In this document: in pieces, positions 1 to 8,564 of the stretch
Position numbering within the stretch: position 1 is the stretch's first letter
Layout of the letters: each line of letters opens with the position of its first letter
NCBI RefSeq assembly: GCF_029338575.1
Contig: NZ_CP119992.1
Span: 1,240,001-1,304,000 of the forward strand
Source of the DNA: Halomarina halobia
Lineage (GTDB): Archaea > Halobacteriota > Halobacteria > Halobacteriales > Haloarculaceae
Direction of reading: 5' to 3'
Length of the DNA: 64,000 nucleotides
Made by a program: the position numbers and the translations under genes
Notes under the pieces: model-generated
Seen by the model: the letters and a program-made list of their open reading frames with translations, nothing else
Told to the model about the DNA's origin: nothing
The model's database searches: none

Positions 1-483
1 CTGTTCGGTGCGCTCCTCCAGCGCGGGAAAGAGGTCGTAGACGAACGCGAGCCGTTCGTCCGCGTCCCTCCCGTGGCGGTACGCGCCGAGTTCGAGGTTG
101 TCCTCGACGCTCATGAACCCGAAGAGATCGCGCTTCTCCGTGCAGTGGATGAGGCCGTCCTGCACGAGGTCGCGGGGGCGACACTCCCGCACCTCCCGCC
201 CGGCGTAGGCGACCGACCCCTCGTAGGGGAGGAAGCCGGAGACCGTGTTGGCGAGCGTGGACTTGCCCGCGCCGTTGGGGCCGATGAGCGCGACGAACTC
301 CCCGCGGTCGACCCGGAGATCCGCGTTCCGGAGCGCGCTCACCTTCCCGTAGGATACCGAGCAGTCCGCCACCGAGAGCAGCGCCTCGTCGGCCCCCTCC
401 GCGGCGGACGCGTCCTTAGAGGCCTCCTCCGGGGCGTCGTCCGCCGCCGAGGCGAGCAGCCCCGGCAACCGCGTCGGGAACAT
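1..483 (-). CDS. livF: Branched-chain amino acid ABC transporter ATPase, LivF type (partial)
   Basis: This is the N-terminal 161 residues of an ABC ATPase; the rest lies beyond the left window edge. A 35-residue acidic lead precedes the nucleotide-binding domain, whose Walker A motif GPNGAGKST is at about residues 68-76. It would energise import of branched-chain amino acids or a related compound together with the LivG ATPase. The ATG shares its A with the TGA of livG, so the two ATPases are translationally coupled. LivF identity rests on being the second ATPase in a K-H-M-G-F order. The signature motif and Walker B are outside the window. Confidence 0.88.
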   Translation of the reverse strand, partial: MFPTRLPGLLASAADDAPEEASKDASAAEGADEALLSVADCSVSYGKVSALRNADLRVDRGEFVALIGPNGAGKSTLANTVSGFLPYEGSVAYAGREVRECRPRDLVQDGLIHCTEKRDLFGFMSVEDNLELGAYRHGRDADERLAFVYDLFPALEERTEQ

Positions 484-1274
484 CAGACGTCACCCCCGAG
501 GTAGGCCCGCTGGACCGCCGGATCGTTCCTGATCTCCTCCGGGGTGCCCTCCGCGAGCTTCGAGCCGAAGCGGATGACGATCGCGCGGTCGATGAGCGAG
601 AGCAGCCCCCGCATGTTGTGATCGACGACCACGAGCGTCAGCCCCTCCTCGCGCAGTTCGCGCAGGAGCCCCGAGACGCTCTCGACCTCGGCCCCCGCGA
701 GGCCGGCGAACGGTTCGTCGACGAGCAGGAGGTTGGGGTCGGTCGCCAGCGCGCGGGCGAGTTCCAGCCGCAGGAGCCCCGCGTGCGGGAGTTCGTCCGG
801 CATCTGGTGGAGGCGGTCGCCGAGGCCGACCCGCTCGCAGAGCTGCGCGGCCCGCTCGCGCGTCTCGCCGCGCAGCCCCGACAGCGAGAACAGCCGGTCG
901 GGGACGAACGCGAGGGCGACGTTGTCCACCACCGAGCGGTCGTGCAGCGGGCGGAACGACTGGAACGTTCGCGCCAGCCCCCGCTTTACCATCTCGTAGG
1001 CGGGTTCGCCGGTCACGTCCTCCCCCCGGTACCAGACGGTGCCGGAGGTGGGCGGGAACGTGCCCGTGACGCAGTTGAACGTCGTGGACTTTCCCGCGCC
1101 GTTCGGCCCGATGAAGCCCAGGATCTCGCGCTCCTCGACCGCGAAGGAGAACTCGTCGACGGCGGTGAGGCCGCCGAAGCGCTTGGTGAGGCCCCGCACG
1201 ACGAGGACGCCGTCGTCCGGACCGTACGTCTCCGCGGGCGATTCGACCCGACCGGAACCGGAGTCAGTGCTCAT
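483..1274 (-). CDS. livG: Branched-chain amino acid ABC transporter ATPase, LivG type
   Basis: A 263-residue ABC ATPase. Walker A GPNGAGKST has its Lys near residue 62, the modified signature is LPHAGLLRLELARAL, and Walker B is LLLVDEPFAGL. The family member works as a heterodimer with LivF under the LivH/LivM membrane channel. I chose the ATG at 1274 because GAGGTGACG sits just upstream; an open frame extends further but adds only a low-complexity leader. The start overlaps the end of livM by 11 bases, as expected in an operon. The true substrate could be another amino acid, amide or urea. Confidence 0.92.
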   Translation of the reverse strand: MSTDSGSGRVESPAETYGPDDGVLVVRGLTKRFGGLTAVDEFSFAVEEREILGFIGPNGAGKSTTFNCVTGTFPPTSGTVWYRGEDVTGEPAYEMVKRGLARTFQSFRPLHDRSVVDNVALAFVPDRLFSLSGLRGETRERAAQLCERVGLGDRLHQMPDELPHAGLLRLELARALATDPNLLLVDEPFAGLAGAEVESVSGLLRELREEGLTLVVVDHNMRGLLSLIDRAIVIRFGSKLAEGTPEEIRNDPAVQRAYLGGDV

Positions 1275-2478
1275 CGTCGTCACCTCGAAGGTCCTCTCGG
1301 TAGTTTCTGTACGCCCGCCGCTCGGGGGCCTCCGTCCCCCCGTCGGTCGCGACCGCGTCGTCGCCGTCACCGAACCGTCGGACCGCCCGCCGACCCCACC
1401 TGACGCCCGCGCGGACGATGCCGCCCGGCAGCGCGAGCAGGAGGACGAGCGTGATGACGGCGAACAGCAGGAAGTCCATCTCGTGGATCGGGATGGGAAG
1501 CGAGAACACGAGCGACAGGTCGGTCCCGAGGATGGGGACGGCGACGGTGTCGCCCATGTTGCTCAGCGCGTCCTGCAGCAGCGAGAGGAAGATACCGCCG
1601 ACGGCCGCGCCGACGATGGTCCCCATCCCGCCGAGGATGGCGGCGATGATGACCTCGACGTTGATGATGACGCTCATCAGTTCAGAGGGGCGCGGGCCGC
1701 CGACCGGCGAGTGGACGAACATCGCGCCCGCGAGGCCGCCGACGGCGGCGCTGAGCACGAACGCGAAGATCTTGAACTTCGCCGGGTTCAGCCCGGCGGC
1801 GGCGACCGCGTCCTCGTCCTCGCGGATGGCGGTGAACACCTTCCCGGCGTCGGAGCGCGTCACCGCGAACAGCAGCGCGAAGATGAACACGAACAGCGCG
1901 AGCGCGATGTAGTAGGGAATCGTCGCGTCGCCGCCGCCGTAGCCGAGGAAGGGGTCCTGCCCGAAGAGGCCGTTCTCGCCGCCGAAGACGTCGCTCCGCC
2001 AGATGAAGATCTGGAGCAGGATGAGGGGGGCGACCAGGGTCACGAGCGAGAGGTACGGCCCGCGGAGGCGCAGCGCCGGCACGCCGATGACGACGCCGGC
2101 GACCGCCGAGAGGACGACCCCGACGGGGATCGACAGCAGCGGATCGACGCCGAACTCGATGTTCAGTAGCGCCGACGAGTAGCCGCCGACGGCGAAGAAC
2201 AGGCCGTGGCCGAAGGAGATCTGCCCCGTGTAGCCGGAGACGGCGTCCCAGCTCATCGCGAACATCCCGAAGTAGAGCGCCGCCACGAGCTTCAAGAGGA
2301 GCAGGTTGTCGACGACCAGGACGAACACGCCGGGGACGCCGATCCCGAGCTCCAGTTCCGACAGCAGCGGCAGGACGGCGAGGACGACGAGCCCCAGCAG
2401 TCCGAGGACGTAGCGAAGCGGGAGGCCCGCCGAGTTGAGCCGCTCGAACAGCCCGCCCGAGACGGTGTCGCCGCTCAT
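1264..2478 (-). CDS. livM: Branched-chain amino acid ABC transporter permease, LivM type
   Basis: A 404-residue polytopic membrane protein with about ten hydrophobic segments. It carries the LivM-typical stretches YTGQISFGHG and AILGGMGTIVGA. It forms the import channel with LivH. The ATG at 2478 has GGTGG five bases upstream and is preferred to the GTG three codons earlier. The C-terminal 60 residues are hydrophilic and mixed-charge (RRAYRNYREDLRGDDDEH at the end) and are probably cytoplasmic. It lies between livH and livG on the same strand, and livG starts inside its 3' end. Confidence 0.92.
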   Translation of the reverse strand: MSGDTVSGGLFERLNSAGLPLRYVLGLLGLVVLAVLPLLSELELGIGVPGVFVLVVDNLLLLKLVAALYFGMFAMSWDAVSGYTGQISFGHGLFFAVGGYSSALLNIEFGVDPLLSIPVGVVLSAVAGVVIGVPALRLRGPYLSLVTLVAPLILLQIFIWRSDVFGGENGLFGQDPFLGYGGGDATIPYYIALALFVFIFALLFAVTRSDAGKVFTAIREDEDAVAAAGLNPAKFKIFAFVLSAAVGGLAGAMFVHSPVGGPRPSELMSVIINVEVIIAAILGGMGTIVGAAVGGIFLSLLQDALSNMGDTVAVPILGTDLSLVFSLPIPIHEMDFLLFAVITLVLLLALPGGIVRAGVRWGRRAVRRFGDGDDAVATDGGTEAPERRAYRNYREDLRGDDDEH

Positions 2479-2515
2479 CTGTACCACCGTGAATCGATAG
2501 CGAGTGCGTCGTGTA

Positions 2516-3382
2516 TCATGCTTCGACTAATTCCCGACCGAAGAGTCCCTCCGGCTTCGCGAGCAGCACCAGCACCAGCACCAGCAGCGGCGTCAGGCCG
2601 GTGAGGCTCGAACTGACGTACTGGATCGTGGCGATCTCGAGGAAGCCGATGAGGTACGCCCCGAGCACGCTCCCCTTGATCGAGCCGATGCCCCCGAGCA
2701 CGACGATGGTGAACGAGAGCACCAGCGGCGTCTGACCCATGAGGGGGTAGGCCGTCTGGAACGAGCCCAGGAACACGCCCGCGACGCCCGCGATGGCACC
2801 CGCGAGCACCCACGTCACGAGGTTGATGCGGTCGGCCTCGATGCCGACGAGCGCGGCTCCCTTCCGCGTCATGCTGGTCGCGAGCAGCGCCTTGCCCGCC
2901 TTCGTGTAGTTGACGAACGCGAACAGCGCGCCGATGACGAGCCACGACAGGACGAACACCGCGACCATGTTCAGCTGCACGTTGCTCCCGGCGAGGGTGA
3001 CGTTGCCCGACAGGAGCGACGGGATCGCCTTCGGCTGCGTGCCGTAGGCGATCAGGAACACCTGCTCGATGGCGACGGCGGTGACGAGCGTGGTGATCAT
3101 CACCAGGATCGGTTCGTCCTCGATGCGTTTGACCATCCCCAGGTAGAGCACCGCGCCGAACAGCCCCGTCACGGCGAGCGCGGCGAGGATGCCGAGGGCG
3201 ATGTCGAGGCCGTACACCCGGGTCGTGAGGTAGGCGGTGTACGCCCCGATGGTGATGCTCGCGCCGTGGGCGAGGTTGAGCACCCCGCCGACCCCGAAGA
3301 TGAGGGTGAAGCCGATGGCGACCAGCGCGTAGAGCGCACTGATGGTGACGGCCTGGACGATGACGGTAGTGAGCGCGGGCAT
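2516..3382 (-). CDS. livH: Branched-chain amino acid ABC transporter permease, LivH type
   Basis: A 288-residue permease of normal LivH length, almost entirely hydrophobic. It shows the family hallmarks GVGGVLNLAHGA near the N-terminus and VVLGGIGSIKGS near residue 230. It is the second channel subunit next to LivM. The start at 3382 lies 4 bases downstream of the binding-protein stop, and a 37-base gap separates its end from livM. Substrate class follows from the operon and not from the permease alone. Confidence 0.92.
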   Translation of the reverse strand: MPALTTVIVQAVTISALYALVAIGFTLIFGVGGVLNLAHGASITIGAYTAYLTTRVYGLDIALGILAALAVTGLFGAVLYLGMVKRIEDEPILVMITTLVTAVAIEQVFLIAYGTQPKAIPSLLSGNVTLAGSNVQLNMVAVFVLSWLVIGALFAFVNYTKAGKALLATSMTRKGAALVGIEADRINLVTWVLAGAIAGVAGVFLGSFQTAYPLMGQTPLVLSFTIVVLGGIGSIKGSVLGAYLIGFLEIATIQYVSSSLTGLTPLLVLVLVLLAKPEGLFGRELVEA

Positions 3383-3386
3383 GGGT

Positions 3387-4766
3387 TCAGAGCCAGGACG
3401 GTTTCGCGTAGTCGGCCGTCGCCAGGTTGTCCGGGAAGATGACCTCCTGCTTGCCGTCCTGCCACTGCTGGAAGATCGGGTAGACCTTCTCCCGGTCGTA
3501 GATGACGTCGTGGGCGAACTCCTCGTCCTTCGGGTAGTAGGAGATGGTACCCGCCGTGCCGAGGTAGGAGCTCTCCTCCAGCCCGGAGACGACCGCGTCC
3601 GCCTCGACGGTCCCCGCGTCCTCGACGACCTGCGCGTACTGCTTCACCGCGTCGAAGGTGATGTACCCGGTGTAGACGGGGTAGCTGTCGAACGCCTCGT
3701 TGTAGGCGTTCGCGAACGGGACGGTCTTCTCCGTCACCTCGCTCTGGGGCGTCGCGGAGTTCTGCGTGACGCCGTAGTTGCACGCCCCGCTGACCGCCTC
3801 GTAGTAGGAGGGAAGCTGCATCGGGACGTGGATGCCGCCGAACTCGAACGGGCGCTGCTGTTTCGCCCACTGGACGACCGCCGGGGTGCCGGTGTGGGCC
3901 ATCGCGATGAACGCGGCGTCCGCGCCGGAACTCTCGACCTCGTCGTAGATGGGCGAGAAGTTCTCCGTCCCCGAGGCGTAGCGCTGCTTCATCGCGATCT
4001 CGACGCCCGTGTCGGCCAGGCGCTCGTCGAGGGCCTGCTGGACGGGACCGGTCCACTCGTAGTCCTCGACGAGCACCGCGACCGACTCCCAGCCGAGGTC
4101 GTCCTTCTTCCCCTCCAGGAAGTCGACCATGTTGACGCCCAGCTCGTAGGCGTTGATCGGTCCCGTCCGGAAGTGGTACTTGTAGCGTTCGTAGTCGTCG
4201 TGGACGCGCTTGCTCGCCTTCGGCGTCGCCGCCCCGGTCGTCATGTGGACGGTCCGCTGGTTCGCGATGTTGTCGAGGATGGCGAGCAGTACCTCGCTCG
4301 TGAACACGCCGGTCGTCACGTGCACGTTCTGGCCCTGCGTGAGCTCCCGGTACTTGGTGCGCCCGGTCCCCGGATCCTCCTTCGTGTCCTCGACGACCAC
4401 CTCGAAGGTCGTCCCGTCGATGAAGCCCTCGTCGTTCAGTTGCTGGGCGGCGAGCTTCGCCCCGTTGACGATGGAGCCGCCGATGGGGTTGTTCGCCGGC
4501 TCGGGCGCTAACACCCCGATCTTGATGGTGCCGGGGATGTCCCCGTTACCGCCGCCACCGCCGTTAGAGCCGTTGCCACCGCCGTCGCCCCCGCCGTTGC
4601 CGTCGTCGCTGACACTGACACAGCCGGCGAGGCCGACCGCGACCGCACCCCCGCCGGCCGACCGCAGGAAGGTTCGACGCCCGACCGCCCTACCATCGGT
4701 TGACCCGACGGCGCATTCCTTTCCATTGTTCGCCGATTTGCGAGAACCGTTTCCATCCGTAACCAT
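3387..4766 (-). CDS. Tat-exported lipoprotein, branched-chain amino acid type substrate-binding protein
   Basis: A 459-residue extracellular solute-binding protein and first gene of the liv operon. The N-terminus has a twin-arginine signal (GRRTFLRSAGGG, Arg pair at about 30-31) and a lipobox LAGC with Cys near residue 49. A Gly/Asn-rich linker follows, then a type I periplasmic-binding fold typical of LivJ/LivK. In haloarchaea such proteins fold before Tat export and are lipid-anchored. The 29 polar residues before the Arg pair are long for a signal but no better start was seen. The ligand is not determined by the sequence. Confidence 0.9.
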   Translation of the reverse strand: MVTDGNGSRKSANNGKECAVGSTDGRAVGRRTFLRSAGGGAVAVGLAGCVSVSDDGNGGGDGGGNGSNGGGGGNGDIPGTIKIGVLAPEPANNPIGGSIVNGAKLAAQQLNDEGFIDGTTFEVVVEDTKEDPGTGRTKYRELTQGQNVHVTTGVFTSEVLLAILDNIANQRTVHMTTGAATPKASKRVHDDYERYKYHFRTGPINAYELGVNMVDFLEGKKDDLGWESVAVLVEDYEWTGPVQQALDERLADTGVEIAMKQRYASGTENFSPIYDEVESSGADAAFIAMAHTGTPAVVQWAKQQRPFEFGGIHVPMQLPSYYEAVSGACNYGVTQNSATPQSEVTEKTVPFANAYNEAFDSYPVYTGYITFDAVKQYAQVVEDAGTVEADAVVSGLEESSYLGTAGTISYYPKDEEFAHDVIYDREKVYPIFQQWQDGKQEVIFPDNLATADYAKPSWL

Positions 4767-4841
4767 ACGTCACCGGGGGTAGCTATACCACGGCCTTAAA
4801 TCTAGAGGGTCGTTGCCGTGAGTATCGACTGCATACCCGCG

Positions 4842-5230
4842 TTACCGGGCCGGCCACCCGCCGTCGACGGCGAGTATTGCCCCGGTGACGTAGTTCGCGG
4901 CGGCGCTAGCGAGGGGGACGGCGGGGGCCGCGATCCCTTCGGGGCGGGCGAACCGCTCCAGCGGCGTCCGCTCGACGATCGACGCCCGGATCGTCGTTCG
5001 CCCGCAACTCGTCCGTGAGGTCCGTCGCGCCGTACCCCGGCGCGATGCAATTGACGCGCACGTCTGGGACCCAGTCGAGCGCGAGGCTCTGCGTCAGACC
5101 GACGGGGCCGCCCTTCGAGGCGACGTATGGGTGTTGCCGGGGCAGGCCGACGGGGCCGTCGACGCTCGCCACGTTGCTCACCGATCCGCCGCGCTCGCGC
5201 AGGTGATCCGTGCCGCGGTACGCGACGCTG
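4842..5230 (-). pseudogene. Broken short-chain dehydrogenase/reductase (SDR) remnant
   Basis: The C-terminal half of an SDR is visible in two frames. The first frame holds SVSNVASVDG, the active-site YVASKGG (Tyr-x3-Lys) and VRVNCIAPGYGATDLTDELR. After one frameshift near position 4995 a second frame continues with RTPLERFARPEGIAAPAVPL and ends with YVTGAILAVDGGWPAR and TAA. The N-terminal NAD(P)-binding Rossmann part is absent; sequence upstream of HLRERGG gives no SDR match. It abuts the photolyase start. Truncation plus frameshift indicates a dead gene, unless sequencing error explains the shift. Confidence 0.8.
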
Positions 5231-5302
5231 CTCGCCGCGCAACGCTGATGACCGCGAGCGGCGACCCCGATCTATACGGCGGGTCGGCACCTCCCTCGGC
5301 GT

Positions 5303-6706
5303 GTGTTGCTACACTGGCACCGGCGCGACCTGCGGGCGACCGACAACGTCGCGCTCGCCCGGGCCGCAGACGAGTGCGCCGTCCTCCCGGTCTTCGTCTT
5401 CGACGACGACGTGCTCGCTCACGCCTCGCCGCCGCGCGTCGCGTTCATGCTCGACGCGCTCGCCGAGCTGCGGCGGTGGTACCGCGAGCGGGGCGGCGAC
5501 CTCCGCCTCGCGCGCGGCGATCCGGCGGACGTGCTCGTCGAGGCGGCCGAGGCGCGCGACGCCGACGGCATCTACTGGAACCGCGATTACTCCGGGCTGG
5601 CCCAGCGCCGCGACGAGCGGGTCGCCGGGGCGCTCGACGCGGCGGGTCTGACCCACGAGCGGTTCCACGACGCCCTTCTCCACGAACCGGGGAGCGTCAC
5701 GACGAACGACGGCGATCCCTACTCGGTCTACTCCTACTTCGCGCGGAAGTGGCGCGACCGCGAGAAGGAAGCCCCGTACGACGCTCCCGACGGGGACGCG
5801 CTCGCCGACGTTCGCGGCGATCCGCTGCCGTCGCTCGCCGACCTCGGCTTCGACGAACCGGAGGCGGAGGTCGAATCCGCCGGGATGGACGTCGCCCGCG
5901 AGCGCCTCGACGCGTTCTGCGACGGCCCCATCTACGAGTACGCCGAGCGGCGAGACTACCCCGCCGACGGGTGCACCTCGCGGCTGTCGGCGCACCTCAA
6001 GTGGGGGACGATCGGGATCAGGGCGACGTACGCCGCGACCGAGGACGCGATGGATCGCGCGGGGAGCGACGCGGCGCGCGAGGCCGTCGAGGCGTTCCGG
6101 GGGCAACTCGCCTGGCGGGAGTTCTACGCGCACGTCCTCTACTTCGACCCCGACGTGGTGACGAGGAACTACCGGGACTACGAGAACGAGATCGACTGGC
6201 GCGACGACGAGGGAGAACGCCGCGCGTGGAAGGACGGTCGGACGGGTTACCCCGTCGTGGACGCCGGGATGCGCCAGCTACGCGAGGAGGGCTACGTGCA
6301 CAACCGCGTGCGGATGATCGTCGCCTCCTTTCTCACGAAGGACCTGCTCGCCGACTGGCGGGAGGGCTACGACTGGTTCCGCGAGCGCCTGGTCGATCAC
6401 GACACCGCCAACGACAACGGCGGGTGGCAGTGGGCCGCCTCCACCGGCACGGACGCACAGCCGTACTTCCGGATCTTCAACCCCTGGACGCAGGGCGAGC
6501 GCTACGACCCGGACGCCGAGTACGTCCGCGAGTACGTCCCGGAGCTGGCGGGGGCGACGCCCGACGAGATCCACTCGTGGCACGAACTCGATCCGGACGA
6601 GCGAGAGTCGGTCGCTCCCGACTACCCCGCGCCGATCGTCGACCACGGCGAGCGGCGCGAGCGGGCCCTGGCGACGTTCGAGCGGGCGCGCGGCGGGAAC
6701 GGGTGA
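5303..6706 (+). CDS. phr: Deoxyribodipyrimidine (CPD) photolyase
   Basis: A 467-residue class I photolyase/cryptochrome family enzyme. It uses FAD and visible light to split cyclobutane pyrimidine dimers. The N-terminal alpha/beta domain (MLLHWHRRDLRATDN) would bind the antenna. The FAD-binding half contains the hallmark WQWAASTGTDAQPYFRIFNP near residues 375-395 and AGMRQLREEGYVHNR. The start is GTG; no earlier start fits, and the SDR remnant lies immediately upstream on the other strand. Light repair of UV damage fits a sun-exposed halophile. A (6-4) photolyase is less likely from these motifs. Confidence 0.93.
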   Translation: MLLHWHRRDLRATDNVALARAADECAVLPVFVFDDDVLAHASPPRVAFMLDALAELRRWYRERGGDLRLARGDPADVLVEAAEARDADGIYWNRDYSGLAQRRDERVAGALDAAGLTHERFHDALLHEPGSVTTNDGDPYSVYSYFARKWRDREKEAPYDAPDGDALADVRGDPLPSLADLGFDEPEAEVESAGMDVARERLDAFCDGPIYEYAERRDYPADGCTSRLSAHLKWGTIGIRATYAATEDAMDRAGSDAAREAVEAFRGQLAWREFYAHVLYFDPDVVTRNYRDYENEIDWRDDEGERRAWKDGRTGYPVVDAGMRQLREEGYVHNRVRMIVASFLTKDLLADWREGYDWFRERLVDHDTANDNGGWQWAASTGTDAQPYFRIFNPWTQGERYDPDAEYVREYVPELAGATPDEIHSWHELDPDERESVAPDYPAPIVDHGERRERALATFERARGGNG

Positions 6707-6774
6707 CGCGCAGAACTATCAGACAGAGAGATCATCACGACCGGCCGTCAACGAGGAGGGCGTATCAGAACCTG

Positions 6775-6796
6775 TTAACGTTGCTAAATGTTTAAC
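6775..6796 (+). promoter_or_regulatory. Promoter of the first superoxide dismutase gene
   Basis: TTAACG, GCTAAATG and TTTAAC follow one another 34-55 bases before the ATG. TTTAAC resembles a haloarchaeal box A (TATA). The same GCTAA plus GTTTAAC pair occurs ahead of the second dismutase gene, suggesting shared control. The role is inferred from position and repetition. Confidence 0.5.
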
Positions 6797-6829
6797 CCAC
6801 CAGGCGTCGACCGGCTAGTGGGGTTACTC

Positions 6830-7432
6830 ATGGCAGTGTACGAACTTCCGGACCTACCGTACGACTACGACGCGCTCGAACCGAGTATCAGCCAGCGGAT
6901 CATGGAACTGCACCACGACAAGCACCACCAGAGTTACGTCGACGGTGCCAACAGTGCACTCGAGAAGCTACAGTCGATGCGTGAGAACGACGAGTGGGGC
7001 GACGTGAAGGGGGTAAAGCGCAACCTCGCGTTCAACCTCTCCGGCCACGTCAACCACTCCGTCTTCTGGGAGAACATGTCCACCGACGGCGGCGGCGAAC
7101 CGGGCGGCGACCTCGCCGACCGCATCGAGGAGGACTTCGGCTCCTTCGACGGATTCAGGGGCGACTTCTCGGCGACCGCCAAGGGCGTCGAGGGGTCCGG
7201 ATGGGGGCTGCTGCTCTACGACCACGTCGGCGACCGGATGGTCGTCTCGATGGCCGAGAACCACCAAAATCAGACCCCACAGGGGACGACGCCGCTGCTC
7301 GTCCTCGACGTCTGGGAACACGCCTACTACCTCCAGTACGAGAACGACCGCTCCGACTACGTCGACAACTTCTGGGACGTCGTCGACTGGGACGACGTGG
7401 CCCAGCGCTACGACGCCGCGTCCTCGATGTAG
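6830..7432 (+). CDS. Superoxide dismutase (Mn/Fe type), bacterial-like lineage
   Basis: A 200-residue cytoplasmic enzyme that disproportionates superoxide. Metal ligands are visible: His in LHHDKHHQSYV (about residue 28), His in HVNHSVFWENM, and Asp and His in LDVWEHAYYLQY. The block AYYLQYENDRSDYVDNFW resembles bacterial Mn/Fe dismutases more than the usual haloarchaeal enzyme. I chose the ATG at 6830 because homology begins at MAVYELPDLPYDYDALEPS; the 14 codons upstream include the promoter. The next gene is a second, different dismutase. Metal preference (Mn or Fe) cannot be read safely. Confidence 0.93.
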   Translation: MAVYELPDLPYDYDALEPSISQRIMELHHDKHHQSYVDGANSALEKLQSMRENDEWGDVKGVKRNLAFNLSGHVNHSVFWENMSTDGGGEPGGDLADRIEEDFGSFDGFRGDFSATAKGVEGSGWGLLLYDHVGDRMVVSMAENHQNQTPQGTTPLLVLDVWEHAYYLQYENDRSDYVDNFWDVVDWDDVAQRYDAASSM

Positions 7433-7496
7433 GCGCACCCCCGAACGTCGCCGTTTTCTTCGCGGCTGACGCCCTACGACTCGCGCCGTATCGACA

Positions 7497-7527
7497 CGTG
7501 CTAACGTAGGTATCCTCAACGTTTAAC
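7497..7527 (+). promoter_or_regulatory. Promoter of the second superoxide dismutase gene
   Basis: GTGCTAACG and CAACGTTTAAC lie 37-67 bases before the ATG and mirror the motif pair ahead of the first dismutase. A ribosome site GAGGTGG sits 8 bases before the start. Separate promoters mean the two enzymes need not be co-transcribed. Confidence 0.5.
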
Positions 7528-7563
7528 AGTCCCGCGACGAATACACTCGCGAGGTGGAATCTC

Positions 7564-8175
7564 ATGCCTGAACACTCCGATCCCGAACTGCCGCCGCTCC
7601 CGTACGACTACGACGCGCTCGAACCGAGCATCTCGGAACAGGTGCTCACGTGGCACCACGACACGCACCACCAGGGCTACGTAAACGGTCTCGAGAGCGC
7701 GGAGCAGACGCTGGCGGAGAACCGCGAGAACGGCGACTTCGGCTCCTCCGGGGGCGCGATGCGCTCCGTGACCCACAACGGCTGTGGACACTACCTCCAC
7801 ACGCTGTTCTGGGAGAACATGGCCCCGAACGGCGGCGGCGAGCCGTCCGGCGACCTCGCCGACCGCATCGAGGAGGACTTCGGCTCCTACGAGGGCTGGA
7901 AGGGCGAGTTCGAGGCCGCCGCGTCCGCCGCGGGCGGCTGGGCGCTGCTGGTCTACGACCCCGTCGCGAAGCAACTTCGCAACCTCGTCGTCGACAAGCA
8001 CGACCAGGGCGCGCTCTGGGGCAGTCACCCGATCCTGGCGCTCGACGTCTGGGAACACTCGTACTACTACGACTACGGTCCGTCGCGCGGCGACTTCGTC
8101 TCCGCGTTCTTCGACGTCGTCGACTGGGACAACGTCGCCGAGAACTACCAGGAAGTCGTCTCGACGTACGAGTGA
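7564..8175 (+). CDS. sod: Superoxide dismutase (Mn type), canonical haloarchaeal lineage
   Basis: A 203-residue dismutase. Ligand motifs are WHHDTHHQGYV, NGCGHYLHTLFWENM and LDVWEHSYYYDYG. The THH (not KHH) near the first His and the SYYYDYGPSRGDFV block match what I know of Halobacterium and Haloferax enzymes. It shares the PYDYDALEPSIS opening with its neighbour, but many active-site-shell residues differ, so this is not a recent tandem copy. Spacing from the first gene is 131 bases with its own promoter. Together they could serve different metal or stress conditions, which is inference. Confidence 0.95.
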   Translation: MPEHSDPELPPLPYDYDALEPSISEQVLTWHHDTHHQGYVNGLESAEQTLAENRENGDFGSSGGAMRSVTHNGCGHYLHTLFWENMAPNGGGEPSGDLADRIEEDFGSYEGWKGEFEAAASAAGGWALLVYDPVAKQLRNLVVDKHDQGALWGSHPILALDVWEHSYYYDYGPSRGDFVSAFFDVVDWDNVAENYQEVVSTYE

Positions 8176-8300
8176 GCCGACCCGGTCGGTAGACCTTCCT
8201 CCGTTTTTCGCGCCGATAGCCGCGGCGCTCGTCGGTCGCGCGGCACCGGACGCCGCCGGAGATGGGACGACTTACGGAGACGGTCCACGTACCGCCGCCC

Positions 8301-8564
8301 ATGCCGCGACCGAAGGACGACTTCGACCGACTCCGACCCCTCGAGTTTCGGACGCCCGACGAGGTGCTGACCGCGGACGAGATGTACACGATCTACGAGA
8401 TCGCGCGGCTCCTCCAGGGGCTCGACGCCGATCGCGAACTCGACGTGGAGACCGAGGACGTGCTGCTCGACTGGGCCATCCCGTGGATGATGGTCAACGC
8501 CGATTCGTTCGTCTTCGGCGAACCGGAGGCCGACGACGAGCCGGGGTACTACGGCCTCGCATGA
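8301..8564 (+). CDS. Small conserved haloarchaeal protein (DUF5827-like)
   Basis: An 87-residue acidic soluble protein, MPRPKDDFDRLRPLEF onward, with a central MYTIYEIARLLQGLD segment predicted to be helical. I recognise the pattern as a haloarchaeal family of unknown function, probably DUF5827, without certainty on the number. A start 13 codons upstream is possible, but the extra residues look unlike the family. Its TGA overlaps the ATG of the following ATPase gene, so the two are translationally coupled and may act together. Confidence 0.75.
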   Translation: MPRPKDDFDRLRPLEFRTPDEVLTADEMYTIYEIARLLQGLDADRELDVETEDVLLDWAIPWMMVNADSFVFGEPEADDEPGYYGLA

